Part shown: piece by piece, positions 44,301 through 54,657 of the stretch | How positions within the stretch are numbered: the first letter of the stretch is position 1 | Layout: each line of letters opens with the position of its first letter | Assembly (NCBI GenBank): GCA_964019425.1 | Contig: OZ025795.1 | Coordinates: forward strand, 996,001-1,060,000 | Reading direction: 5' to 3' | Length of the DNA stretch: 64,000 nucleotides | DNA from: Flectonema sp. DT1601 | Lineage: Eukaryota; Euglenozoa; Diplonemea; Diplonemida; Diplonemidae | The notes under the pieces: model-generated | Told to the model about the DNA's origin: nothing | What the model saw: the letters and a program-made list of their open reading frames with translations, nothing else | Databases searched by the model: none | Translations under genes and position numbers: made by a program

Positions 44301-45935
44301 CAGCTTCTCCATCTCCGCGTTCCAGACGCTCGATACCAGTAAGAGCAGCTTGCGCTGCGTCTGCCCCCCTACTACTCGCGTCCGGAGGACACACTCCGCC
44401 TCTTCCCTGGACGTGTACCCCGCGGTGTCCTCCTCCGACGGCGGTGCCTCGCGTACCTCCATCCGGTCCTTGTTCGCCACCGGAATCCATCTCACCGGCC
44501 CCCCGACGTCCTCTTGGGTCGATCCCTCCACCCTCGAGTAGACCACTACTACTGGTTTCGTCCCGTGGATCTCCTCTGTCGACACTTGGCTTATTGCCTT
44601 GTCGTCTTGCTTCTGCCAGCCTACTCCGTCCCACGTGTATGACACGTAATGCCCCGCGTTGTCACTCCCGAGGTGTGCGATCGCTCCCGTTTGCTGGTAC
44701 GTCATCACCCTCTCCCCGACCTGCACCTGGAAGCGCTCTTCCCATCCCAAGGACCCTTGCGTGTCCTGCTTGTCTCTCTGGAAGATCAAGGAGCTTGGGA
44801 GCGAGGCGAAACTCTCTTCCAGCGTGGCCTCATTGCTGCCGCACAGCTTCTCGCAGGACCGCTCGACTCTCTCCTTCGTCGGCTGAAGCCTCACTTGTGG
44901 TGTACGGCCACACAGTGGGATCAGCGTCAACTCATCCGTCGATCCGGAGGCGTCCGCACATCCCGTGCAGACCAGCTGTTTCAGCTGTACTGCCGAGAAC
45001 AACGGTTCGCACACCTCTTTCTTCTCCTCCAACAGGGCGTCTACTATGGACGTCAGGGTTCCTACTACCTCCCCCTGCCGCCTGTCTTGTAGCGGGTCGA
45101 ACATCTCGGACAGCTTCTCCAGGCACTCCCCACTCCCTTTGACCACTCCACTCAGGAGGCCCGACATCCCCACTTCCTCCTTCCCCGTCAGCACTTGTGT
45201 CAGTGCCGTGCCCTTCAGCAGGCACTGTACGGACGCGTTGAGGTAGCAGGAGTTCCCGATGTTCGGCAAACCTCTCATCGTCGGGGGCGGTCCTGCCGAC
45301 TGTCGCATTACTTCCGGCTGCTGGATCTCTTCCGTTTCCGCTCTCGGTCTTGGTTCTCTCTCTTGTGATGTCGGCTTCTCCGTCATCTCGGGCGGCGGTT
45401 TCGTCCTTGGCAATGGGTTCACTGAGTCCATCGCCACCGACGCCTCCCTCGCTCTCAGTGCTTCCGCCGTCGCCACTACCACCGATGTCGAGATCCTCCT
45501 CGCCATCTCCCCCGCGATCTCCCGGTGTGGCACCGTCGAGTTCGTTGCGCAGATCTGCACCAACTTCTTCAGGGTCCCCACTGCTTCCCGTCCCATCCCT
45601 CCGTACGCTTCCAGCGCAATTGTCGAGAAATTAATCCCGTGTTTCGTGCACTGCTCCGCGTACTTGTTCCCTTTCAGGGACTCTGCTTCTCTCGCGGCTT
45701 GCCCCGGGGTTTTATACAATTTAATTTTCCCCGGGTTTACCACTGTGATGTCGAAGGCTCTGCCTCTCCCCTCCCTCAGCCCCTCTTGGCAGTACCAGTC
45801 CCCCGGTCTCTGCTTGTTGGGTCCCAGTAGGTGGCTGGGTTCTCTCAGCAGCGGCAATCCCGCCTGCTTAAAGATGGAGATGAACTCCTCCTTCACCCTC
45901 TCGTGTCGCTGGTGCACGTGGCCGTTTTTGATACA
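41313..45935 (-). CDS. large LINE polyprotein, C-terminal half (endonuclease, USP, RNase H-like, viroplasmin)
   Basis: About 1,540 codons downstream of the hAT insertion, in the same phase as the N-terminal half. In order: a Cys/His end (CIKNGHVHQRHERVK) and a restriction-like endonuclease at about 45,530-45,870 (RPGD, FDITVV, KGNKYAEQ). A USP deubiquitinase follows at about 44,530-45,275 with Cys box GNSCYLNASVQCL and His box GHYVSYTWDG. An RNase H-like fold without the catalytic acids lies at about 44,130-44,375 (ATAEYVAALLGL). Two viroplasmin domains are at 43,540-43,690 (YAVAVGWKPGVYASWEEA) and 43,342-43,490 (WYAVARGRAVGLF), and a second degenerate RNase H-like fold at 43,010-43,320. A long acidic Ser/Glu tail with basic patches ends the protein. 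Viroplasmin modules bind RNA/DNA hybrids in RNase H1. Confidence 0.8.
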   Translation of the reverse strand, partial: CIKNGHVHQRHERVKEEFISIFKQAGLPLLREPSHLLGPNKQRPGDWYCQEGLREGRGRAFDITVVNPGKIKLYKTPGQAAREAESLKGNKYAEQCTKHGINFSTIALEAYGGMGREAVGTLKKLVQICATNSTVPHREIAGEMARRISTSVVVATAEALRAREASVAMDSVNPLPRTKPPPEMTEKPTSQEREPRPRAETEEIQQPEVMRQSAGPPPTMRGLPNIGNSCYLNASVQCLLKGTALTQVLTGKEEVGMSGLLSGVVKGSGECLEKLSEMFDPLQDRRQGEVVGTLTSIVDALLEEKKEVCEPLFSAVQLKQLVCTGCADASGSTDELTLIPLCGRTPQVRLQPTKERVERSCEKLCGSNEATLEESFASLPSSLIFQRDKQDTQGSLGWEERFQVQVGERVMTYQQTGAIAHLGSDNAGHYVSYTWDGVGWQKQDDKAISQVSTEEIHGTKPVVVVYSRVEGSTQEDVGGPVRWIPVANKDRMEVREAPPSEEDTAGYTSREEAECVLRTRVVGGQTQRKLLLLVSSVWNAEMEKLGAAACLIHMGTLDRRFTWSGCLPTWDEATAEYVAALLGLNAIRERSQLLGGETQIEVVTPQQGWGAEQQEALKLVALPSVIEHQVTESSRGVENLALWEAESAAWDEPVELSEDGLDYLVIELEMNLGLSQLRGKAAEPDESQSLPGGSTASGEDRPRAEAPAQVEAQTTEAQGAEAVGLRDEPAQEVGQPEEKEPPSPDPPSKEEKLYAVAVGWKPGVYASWEEAKAQTEGCPNATHQSFSSRKEADRFVERWQPETREPTRATEGVSPRKWYAVARGRAVGLFQCWNEANSMVSGYAAARHKSFASKGEAEGYLRTHLLGEVVGEVGTRYTLVYACEEDPVTGRLGAAASWLDTHRFEVLGTWSAGLPAGDTHWGRYFAALVGLVAAKACGGLVPAEASLLLRGSTTHWSTDQREVLEEAELMGRRTTLVEMPERMRTHATEEAEKAAKEGSTSVTEAVMKVFTEGAKNCLGHGTQTGPFTVRWEGRQLRLEPQYTEEGTGSSGGRESVEGEDARVEGRDEQSPVPTPKGAVQRVEAGVLELSSEGSEGDDDRSSSPATGQDEGNGSMSGGSLGSPGTSDMEAEEQTDERDQSVDPSAAETSGENHHLAEDLQAEKGDELDETSHHSGEPPSSDGMDGVEGLEDLEDSQSEMEVDGENVTEGSVVQYVEETSEDVVQVAESDTEEEGSSDSQMTMTVDEQEWEEGAAPEGNAGQMAWMLGLHPEGGNAETRREGQSEPLSKLVNSGETKPMAERSSLGAKMGPRAVGSDGSGEDAERSPGTVSTPSTRGRTKYRKGMEEEREECVSPKTNTGRGRTRGRKAKTGAKGAGKEDPSPQVLQAEMGESTPSSGERQARRRYRKGEERERIEVLSPDPSRKAKRKRRKQKEPEPVEGTTREQAPRSYNRKPTLRRVGKGDTPDTMGYAHGPPGSLTSFTDAGVRPEPAERDGQGVAGVELVTRSSSQSEKSTQGEMREREGDPTRRVLDFSSKGGRR

Positions 45936-45942
45936 GATTGAG
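45936..45942. repeat. hAT target-site duplication, left
   Basis: GATTGAG immediately outside the left inverted repeat. The same seven bases stand at 49,815-49,821 outside the right end. Confidence 0.85.
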
Positions 45943-46427
45943 CATACTTGTGCAAAAAGCTAAAAGCTAAAGCTAAGCTTTTTGGAGCTAAAGCTAAGCT
46001 ATCTAGCTTTTTTTAGCTTTTTTTTTGAAAAAAATTTTTTTTTAAATTTTGGCATGTTTCTGTACTTTTTTGATATTTTTTTTGGTTTTGTGAGGAAAAA
46101 AAGTGTGGAAAAAAAAAAAAATCACCAATTATAATATTTCCAGTATCCACCACTACAGGTTTTTGTGTGTTTTTTGGCTCATTTAAGCTGTTAAGTGACG
46201 TGATTTTTCGATATTTGCGCAACCTGGTATCTACAAAGATAACATTTCATAATTCAACTATGTGTACTGTTGGGAGAGAAATATGTTTTTTTTTTTATAT
46301 GACAGGCAAATTATTACTTATTACAATCAACACTGAGTATGATTTTTCGCTATACTTGCCTTAACACACATTTTCCCTACCTGGATTAAAAAAATGTCAC
46401 TAAAAGGAGGAGATATCCATAAATTCA

Positions 46428-49227
46428 CTAAATAATTATACCACAGAAGTAGTAAAATACAGGAAACAGGCGTTGTTTCCCCTTGCGTTTCAGCAGGAGA
46501 TCTTCAAGTCTCACTGCCCGAACCCAGCAGTCGTACACTGTGTTCCATCGGGTACTGCCTATGCATTTAAGTTGCAGAGGGCTTCCCTTTCGACCCTTCT
46601 GCACCTCAAGGAACAACTCCTTCCTTTTGGGGGTTGCCATCTCCTCTGTCAGATCCTTCACCTTATTGTATGCCGTTGAGAGGAGGGGGATACCATTGAT
46701 GAGATCCTTCATTAACAGCTGCAATGAATGTGCTGCACATCTGATAGTGAGGAGCTTCTCCTTCCCTGCAGCCTGAAGCATCTGCTCTAGAGCATCTGCG
46801 TCAATGCCCTCTGGGTCTTCTTCTCCTGCACTTTCACAAGATGCTGCACTGTCATTGTCAGTGTCTTCTTCAAGACTCTCCATCTCTGTGATGGTTTATT
46901 AAATCTTAGTTTGTAAAATGTTGGGCAGCAGGTAATGTTTGCTTTTTTAGATACATACTAACTGGAAGTGCTGCTTCCTTCAGGGCATTCTGCATGCTCT
47001 TTGCATTGTCAGCACAGAAGGCAAGTGGAACAACATTAGCTTCAAGTAGCTCAGTAGTGATGCTTCGAAGTACCTTCAAGGCATCTGCAGCAGAAAAGCT
47101 AGTAACTACTACACTTCTAAAAAACAGGGCCATATGGCCATTGTGAATACTGAAGTTCAGCACTCGTCGCTTTCCAGGTAGTGTCGCCCCATCAAACATA
47201 ATTGTAACATCATCGCCTTCAAACCGCTTAAGCAACTTCTGACGGCAGGTATTCCCAAGCTTCTCAATGTGGGCAAGCAGACTCCTTCGCGTAACACCTG
47301 CAGGTGCAGACGTAATGCCAGTGAAAGTTGGATCTTCAACCACTTGCAGGGCTATCTTATTTTGGCAGAAGAACACAGCTATTTTGTCCATCATGCTCTG
47401 TTGGTGTGAGACATTGTACAAACACTTGATGTTTCTAAAGAAATTCAATGGTTTACATACCAAGTCTTTTAAAACACACAGATCAGTGGTGGAAGTGCCA
47501 TGTGTTACCCCCAACTCCTTAGGCTTCCCGCTTCCTGGGAGGTTGTGATGACAACGCAAGTGTGCCCGCAGGTTACTTGTTCCAGCGTTTTTCTTCCCTG
47601 AGCCTCCATTCTTCATCCTAATCTCACCGCAAATGTTGCACTTGCCCCTATCCCCATTATCAACAAACCAACCACCCTCACCAAAGAGTGGTCGGTCAGC
47701 CTGTGTTGTCCCAACCTCCAATCCCCCCTCCTTAGCTTCCTGTGGAATTGGCGCAGCTGGTATCTTGGGAAGTACTTCAGGCATGCTCTCTTTCGGCTTA
47801 CTATCAAGGATATTGCGAATCCTCTCCTCCTTTGCATTCCACACCTCAGTTGCATCTCTGCACTTCTGTTCTGCATCATCTACCTCTGCTTTTAGTCGCT
47901 TCACTTCATTTTCCATCTCCCCATGTTCGGATTCAAGTAACCGCTTCTCGTTCTCAATCTCTAGAACCCTTGTTTCTAACTCTGTAACTTTCTCTGAGCT
48001 GCCTGTCTGCAACACATTTGCTAGAGTTGCGTGTGTAATTTGTGCTACCTGCAGTTGAATCCCTTCCGCTAGGGAAGAATGTTGTTTCTTTAGGGCACTG
48101 CACTCATCTTGCAAGCTAAGTAATTCCTTCTCAGCAGCAGTGTTTGACTCCTGCAGTTTCTGCGTTACTGCTTCATGCTCTTCCTGCAGCAGCAACTGCT
48201 CTTCATGCATTGCATCCTGGAATGCCTGGAACTCAGAGTCCCTGTAGCTTTGTTGGGCTACAAGATGGTGTTCTTGCAACTTTTCCACTGCAGTTATACC
48301 ATCGTCAGTAGAAATGTTACTGAATGATGACTGCTCCTTTTGCCAGTTTCCAACTAAGTTTTCTACATCCCCACTACCTCTGGGCAGCAAGAAGGAAAGC
48401 AGTTTAGTACTTCTGGGTGTTTGGCATCACCCCCCATAGTGAGCAAGTACAACAGGTAGCATTGGTAGTCTGTTGATCCTGAGTGATCCCAGCTACAGTT
48501 TTGTTTTTCTTTCTTTTTTTTAGAAGAAAATCAGGACATCCAAGCACTGCTGGATAGTTGCTGAATGCAGGGCCTGCCTGTGGCATTATAATAACAGGCT
48601 AAGTCATTTGTAGTTCATAGTTTACCTTTGATTTTATAACTTCACATAGGTACTATGAACGATGAGAGATCCAGTGGGATCACTCAGGGTCTAGTAGAGA
48701 CCACCAATGTTGTGCGTTGATAGGCAAGGTGACCAACCTTGACATTCTTTCTTTTCTCTCCTGTTGTGACAAACACAAAATACACACACAGCTTACAGTG
48801 TGTTCTTTGTGTATGTTTTCTTCAGGTGTGAGTAGTTTTTTTGTTCTTGCTCTTCAGGGAGGGCCTTAGCCAAAAGCTAACAGTCCAAATCTCACCTGGA
48901 AATTCAACTCAGTTTCTTAGCTGAGTGACTAAGATGTCGAAAGTGAGAGAGATTCCCCCTGTACACTGTGACTGAATGATAGGGATTTGATGCCAAATCA
49001 GCATCAGAGGGTGGAAATCGAAGGATAGTGGCAGGATCTTGGCGATACATGATACCAACATGCCTGTTATCACCTGATCCTCGGGCTACTTGCACATAGC
49101 CTCTCCATTCCACTATCTTCTTCGCTGCCTCTTTCTTGAATCGCAGAACGATTCGATCATCGACTTGCAAGTCACATGCAAGTTGCTGCAGCTCAGCAGC
49201 CTCAAGTGGAGTTTCAAGAGCATTCAT
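46428..49227 (-). CDS. hAT transposase, BED zinc finger with N-terminal coiled coil
   Basis: Coding segments 48,912-49,227, 46,959-48,380 and 46,428-46,885 total 2,196 nt and keep one phase. The first gap is repeat R1 and the second is a GTATGT...CACAG intron of 73 bp. A further upstream exon is possible (TTTCAG at 49,242). After about 105 residues of unknown type come a coiled coil of about 190 residues and a BED finger (CNICGEI, then HLRCHH). The hAT core has its first Asp in MFDGAT, its second in CADNAKSM, and CAAHSLQLL. The frame stops soon after STRWNTVYD, so the third catalytic acid and the hATC dimerisation domain are not seen. DDE chemistry would cut and paste the element if complete. 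Confidence 0.75.
48380..48911 (-). repeat. repeat R1, copy 2 (inside the hAT gene)
   Basis: Sense direction is the same as hAT transcription: TTTCCAG|GTGAG at one end and TTGCTGCCCAG at the other. The hAT frames on its two sides are in phase if the stretch from TGAGTTG to GCTGCCCA is left out, which indicates a later insertion. No convincing target duplication is visible. Confidence 0.75.
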
Positions 49228-49814
49228 TGTAGGAGATGGATCTGAAAGGAGAAAAAAAACACATTGCAACAGGTTAAGTTACTGTAGTTTGACAGGGAAC
49301 TTTGTAAGACATTTTTTAAGAACCTGGGGGGGGGTAAATTAAGGAGGGGAAATTTGGATTTATGCAGTTTTGACACCTCTTACCTTATATCCTTGCTCTG
49401 TTCACAGATTTAGCTGCTAATATACCAAAAGACCCCAAAAAAACCCAAACAAGACTGGTTACTAGCTTTTTTAATTAAAAAAAATTTTTTTTACTCCCCT
49501 TCAAGTAATTTTTTTTTTTTTTTTTTACATTCTGAGAGAATAATTTTTTTTTCAAAAAATTCAAAAAAAAATGCTTTCAGTGCCTACAGTGCCAGTTTCT
49601 CAATTTTCCACTGCTTTATTTTCAACAACTTTCCATTTTTTTTCTAAAAAAATTCCAAAAAAATACCAAAAATGTCCAAAAATGAGGTATTTTTTGTTTG
49701 AAAATTTTTTTTCAAAAAAGCTAAAAAAAAGCTAAAAAAAGCTAAAAAAAGCTAAATAGCTTTAGCTTAGCTCTAAAAAGCTTAGCTTTAGCTTTAGCTT
49801 TTTGCACAAGTATG

Positions 49815-52800
49815 GATTGAGGCATGGTATCCCTGCCTATCCTGTGGGCCTGAGCATATCCTGCATACTGCCCCTTCCGCGAACAGCGCTGCGCCCAATC
49901 GCATCCCACATGCGATCCTGAACGTCTCTGGGTCCATCGCGCACTCTTCATCTGCTTGTTGCAGCCATGCGCTCGCCTTATCCATGCGCAGGGAGAGCAG
50001 CCTCCCTTTATCGCGCGGGTCATTCGCCCCCGCCAGCAGGCAGTCTCTCTTGACCTGGTCCAGTTTCGCCGAGGACAGCCTCTGGGGGTTCGGCCCCGGC
50101 CCGTCTTCTTCTATCCTTAGCTCCTCCGGGAGGGCGAGGTTCAACCCCTTCTTCAGTGCTGGCATCAGCATCCCCTTGAACCCCTCCCACAGTGACTTGC
50201 TCACCCCTTGGACTAATTCCAGGGATCCCAATAGTGCTGCTCCCCTGTGCTCTGCACATGACCGCAGCCCCAATCCCCCCATCCGGGTCGGCAGTTGTGC
50301 TTGCATCCACTTTGGCCCCTCCAGTGTCAGGCCCAACACTCGGCTCGCCGTGGACCTCATCAGCTCGTCCACCTTCCGCATCGAGGTGTCCATTTTCCCA
50401 TGCGTGCAGCATCGCATCAGGTGGGTCACCTTGCAGAAGCCCATGCATTGCCTTAGGAGCACCATGGCCACCTGCCGGTCCTGCAGGTCTGCTAGCAGCT
50501 CCGCTTTCTTCTCCAGCTGCGCCACCTTCCTGTCGACGAACTCCTGGCAGTGTTCCTCCGTCCCGAACGGTGCCCCCAGGAAGTCCCCGTTGTACAGTGG
50601 GGGTCTCATCCCTTCCAACCCCCACCCCAAGGGCAGGGTGTTCTGGGCTGAGTCGAGCACGTGCGTCTGGCACTTGTCCGGCCTCAGCGTCAGCCCCAGC
50701 TCCGCCGTCTCCTTCTGCAGGATTTGGAGGGCCTTGTCTACCTGTTCCAGGGTGCCCGCCACCAGCCCATCGTCCAGGTAGAAGCACGCCAACTCCGGCT
50801 TCGCCTCCAACACCTTCTGCAGCGCCGGCTTGATTGCCAACGAGAACAGCAAGGGACCCAACGGATCCCCCTGCTGAGCGCCCTCCTCCGAGCTCAGCCT
50901 CTCGTCCCCAAACAGCAACCACGTCGGCGCTCCGTAACACCAGCTGACCCAGCTCTCCAGCAGGGTATCCCTCGTCGAATCCAGGAACGCCCCCCTCTTC
51001 ACGCAGTTGAAGGCGTTCGAGAAGTCTATCTTCACGAACACTTTCTGTGACGAGAGCGCGTGCTCCGCGCGGAACTCATGCAGGGTGTGCACCGCCGCCT
51101 CCACTCCCCCCGACACCGCTACTCCTAGCTGTCTCACTTCTAGCAACGAGCTCCTCGCCTGGGACCTGTATGCCCCGCACAGGATCTTCGCCACCAGCCG
51201 CCTCCATGTTTCCCCCACCGCGACTGGCCGGTGCTCCCCCGGCTTCCCTTCTTTCTCCAGCGCCGTCAGGTTCGCCCCCGCCAGCAGCGGCGCTACTTCC
51301 CGCGGCGCCCTCCCGTTCGCCAGAATCCTCACCACCTCCGTGATCGAGGCTACCAGCCCCGGCACCTCACCCCGCTCCACCACGTCCTTCAGGTGTTGCG
51401 GCGCGAGGCCCGAAGGCCCTCCACTCGACCCCCTGTGGAAGGAGCGTAGGCATGCTAGCAGCTCCACCTCTGCTATCTGCACCTCCTGCCCTGCCGTGGC
51501 CGATGGGGGTCCGCTCGCCCTCGGGTGTAGGGTGCGCATCTGCTCCAGCACCTTCTCGGTTCGTTCTGCTGGCGGCGGCGCGTCTAGGGCCGAGATCGCC
51601 TGTGACAGGCAACCCTCCCTCGCTAGCGACGTGGCCCTGTCGTTCCTTCCTTTTTGCCCCGCCTCTTTCACTGCTGGCCTTCCCGTCGCCTTGCGGGGGG
51701 CCGCCGCTTTCCACAGTCCCTCAAATTCCCCCCGAATCCATGCTTGCAGGTCGTCGACCGCCCCTGTCAGATCGCTGGTCGACAACCTCCTACCCCCCCT
51801 CCGTATCCTCCGCAGTGTACATGTCGGGAGCATCAAGAGCAGCTTCCATGCCCACTCATCGTTCCGCTCCACGACTAGGTCGAGCGACAGCTTGAGTGCT
51901 CGCCCCAGATGATGCAACAGGGACACCGGCAGCTTCTTCGCTATCGGCCTCCTCCTGCTGGCTATTTCCTCCAAAGAGGGGAAGCTCTGGCTCTCCAGCA
52001 CCCGCTTCCGGAACGCCGTGTACACGTCCCCCAGTTGGACCTTCTGCAGTTTCTCACTGCACCCCGGATGCATCGGCTGGTCCTGCCCGATGATCCCACA
52101 GCACACCGGACATTCCCGGAGGCCTAGCCTCGCCAACTGTCCATGCGTCAGCGGGTTGCCACTGAATGCGTGCTCGTCCACGTGTCTTAGGAGCTCCGCC
52201 CACTCCTCGAAGCCTCCCTTGTGTTTCGGGCACTCCGCTTGGGGGCACTCGTGCAGCTGGGCCTGTCGGGAGGCTGTCTGCAGCACTGCCGGCTCGCCTC
52301 CTGCTGCTTGCGACAGCGGGCCTGGCGACACTAGCTCCAACCTCCGGGCGCTCTGTAGCAGCCGCGCGACGCAGTCCTCGGATGCCTCCACTGGGTCGTA
52401 GTGACACCCGTTCTGCAGGGTCAAGACCAGCGTCTGCTTCGGGTCCGATGGCCCTTCCACCACCAGCGTTTCCGTCCTCACCACGACGACGAAGCGGCAC
52501 TGTAGGTCCTCTGCCATGACCTGTAGGGCCAACGCATCGCCCCAGCATCCATCCTCTTCTAACGCCCTCGCATATACTCCGAATGCGTCCGCGTCCTGGA
52601 AGAAGACCTCGAACCTTTCCCTGTTCTTGGTCAGGTACCCTGCCGTTCTCCTGCGGAGCTCTCCATGTCTGCCCTTCCACCCCTCTGGCGTCTCTAGGAG
52701 TTGGCACACACTCCTGAACAGGCAATTCCCATCCCCAATCACCCGAAATACTTTTGCTCCCTCGCACTTCAGGCTTGCCAGTTCCGGCGCGGGTCCCGTC

Positions 52801-53714
52801 GCTACCCCCAGCCGTCCCTTGAGGTCCAACATCTCCCGACACCTCACTGTCTGGTGCACCAATCCGGTACTCAGCTCCCCGCAGGCCTTGCAGATCTGCT
52901 TTCCGAGTCTGTCGGAAGCCATCTGGGCCGTTACCTCCCCCGGTACCACTCCCTTCAGGTGTTGTTTGAAGTGGTACTCTAGGTCACCCCTCACCCAGAC
53001 GCTGCACCCCACCACCGGGCACTTCGTCCTCTCCTTGCTTTGCCCTCCTCCTGCCAGGTCTGACGGCCTCGCATACCATGGTCTGGGCTCCGCCTTGTGC
53101 CCTCCTGGCTTTGTCCAGTCCCTTTCGGGCCCTGCCCGTCGCTTCTTCGGTGTCTCCGCCTTGTTCTTCCTTGGCCTCTCTGTCTCCGCGCGGAATCTCT
53201 CTCGCCTGGCGTGGAACTTCTCCAACTCTCCCGCCCACCGCTCCCACCTCTCCTGCCGTTCCTTCAGCAGCTTCCTCCTCCTCCTTTCCAGCCGCCTTGC
53301 CGCCTTGGACGCCACTTTCGGGGACGCCCTCTTCAGGAGCTCCCTTCCTCCCTTGTCTGGAGGTGGCTTTGGGTGGTCTCGCCTCACCCGGTTCCCGGCC
53401 GTTTCCGTTCCCCTCCGCGGGACCCACACCCCCTCCCGTCCATGTTGGAAAGCGCGTCCGCTTGCCGTATTGTTGGGGCTGTTTGAGCTGTTGGGGGTTA
53501 CAAATGGGTGCGGGGGGATCGGGCGTGTTACGCGTCGGCTGATGCGCGATGAAAACAGTGGGCCTTTGTCCAGCGTTGTGAATAGAGGGGTGTGCCATCC
53601 GCCTGGCACTGGGGCTAACCTCTGCTTACCCACTCCGGACGTCTGTTGCGCCCTCGTTCCACTTAGTAGTGCCCACAGCAGCACGTACCCACACAGTAAC
53701 ATTGTTTTCTCCAT
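49815..53714 (-). CDS. large LINE polyprotein, N-terminal half (zinc fingers, OTU protease, reverse transcriptase)
   Basis: About 1,300 codons from the ATG at 53,714, ending where the hAT enters. The frame stays open 100 bp further upstream through a poly(A) tract, so I prefer this start. The N-terminus looks like a signal peptide (LLCGYVLLWALLSG, then TRAQ). Next come a basic coiled coil, a C2H2 finger at about 52,960-53,040 (CPVVGC, HFKQH), and an OTU protease at about 52,385-52,770 with Cys in GDGNCLFRS and His in NGCHYDP. Two more fingers lie at about 52,045-52,260. Reverse transcriptase covers about 50,650-51,450 with VKIDFSNAFN, AQQGDPLGPLLF and FYLDDG (catalytic Asp pair). A Cys-rich segment (CRICSG) is split by the hAT. 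Confidence 0.85.
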
Positions 53715-53717
53715 TCT

Positions 53718-53754
<37 letters not shown>

Positions 53755-53816
53755 ACTCTTCCTTTTCCGTTCCCTTCGCTGTGGATGATTTGTGTATGGA
53801 ACCCGAAAAAAGACAA

Positions 53817-53865
53817 TCGACTTACCTGCTCTTCTCCTTGTTAGCCCTGTACGTGTGTGTGGAGT

Positions 53866-53907
<42 letters not shown>

Positions 53908-54607
53908 CCGGCTCGCGTATCCTCCGCTTTCCGAACTCTTCTGTCTATGCGGTCACCCCCGTACAGTTCCGACGCAGAATGGTAGTCACCACCACAGGCA
54001 CCAAACAAAGCTAGTGAGAGAGTTCTTCCTTCTCCTCTCCCGCAGGCTGATTCGTAAAGTTTTGTCTTAAAAGAGAGTTTTAACAAGAACAAAAAAAGGA
54101 TATGCTCTGTTTGCAGGTCTTAAAAGCAAAGTTTAAACGAGAACAAGAAAAGATATGTTCTTCTCGCGCGCTGACTAGCGGAAGACCGTGTATCAAAGCA
54201 GAGTTTAAACAAGAACAAAAAAAAAAGGATTTGTTCTTTTCGCTGTCTTAAGCGGTGTTTAAACGAGAACAAGAAAAGATATGTTCTGTTCGTGCGATGT
54301 TTTGCGGAAGACCGTGTCTCAGTGTAGTCTTAACGAAGAACAAAAGAAAATATTTGTTCTGTTTGCGCGTTCACCAGCGGTCCAGTCTCCAGAAAAGATG
54401 AGAAGGACGTATGAGCTGGAGGAATAATTAACTTTTGACAAAAGCAAAGTACTCTCGAAGACAACTCGAATCAGAATGCAGGTGGGGAAAATTTCAACTC
54501 CCTCTTCAGCAGAGCAAGGTTTCCACAGCAACAACAATTATCCGCGCCTTCAATGTCCGTTTGTGACTGCTGGCCGACTCAAAGCGTTCGTAGACCGAAG
54601 ATAGATG

Positions 54608-54657
<50 letters not shown>

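Larger units (their letters stand above)
45943..49814 (-). mobile_element. hAT-superfamily DNA transposon inserted in the large LINE
   Basis: 3,872 bp. Ends are inverted repeats starting CATACTTGTGCAAAAAGCT and continuing into subterminal runs of AGCTAAA motifs (about 45,955-46,025 and 49,735-49,805). It is flanked by a 7-bp duplication (hAT elements usually make 8). It carries a spliced transposase gene on the minus strand with a BED finger. The transposase lacks the usual C-terminal part, so the copy is probably not autonomous. Repeat R1 is inserted at 48,381-48,911. Confidence 0.88.

Noticed and set aside
41448-45963. Many long plus-strand ORFs (for example 41,522-42,856)
   Set aside because: They are antisense shadows of the GC-rich LINE frame, Pro/Ser/Arg-rich, with no domain.
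50020-53598. Alternative minus-strand ORFs at 50,020-50,940, 52,054-52,842 and 52,984-53,598
   Set aside because: They overlap the LINE frame in another phase. The frame with OTU and RT motifs is clearly the real one.
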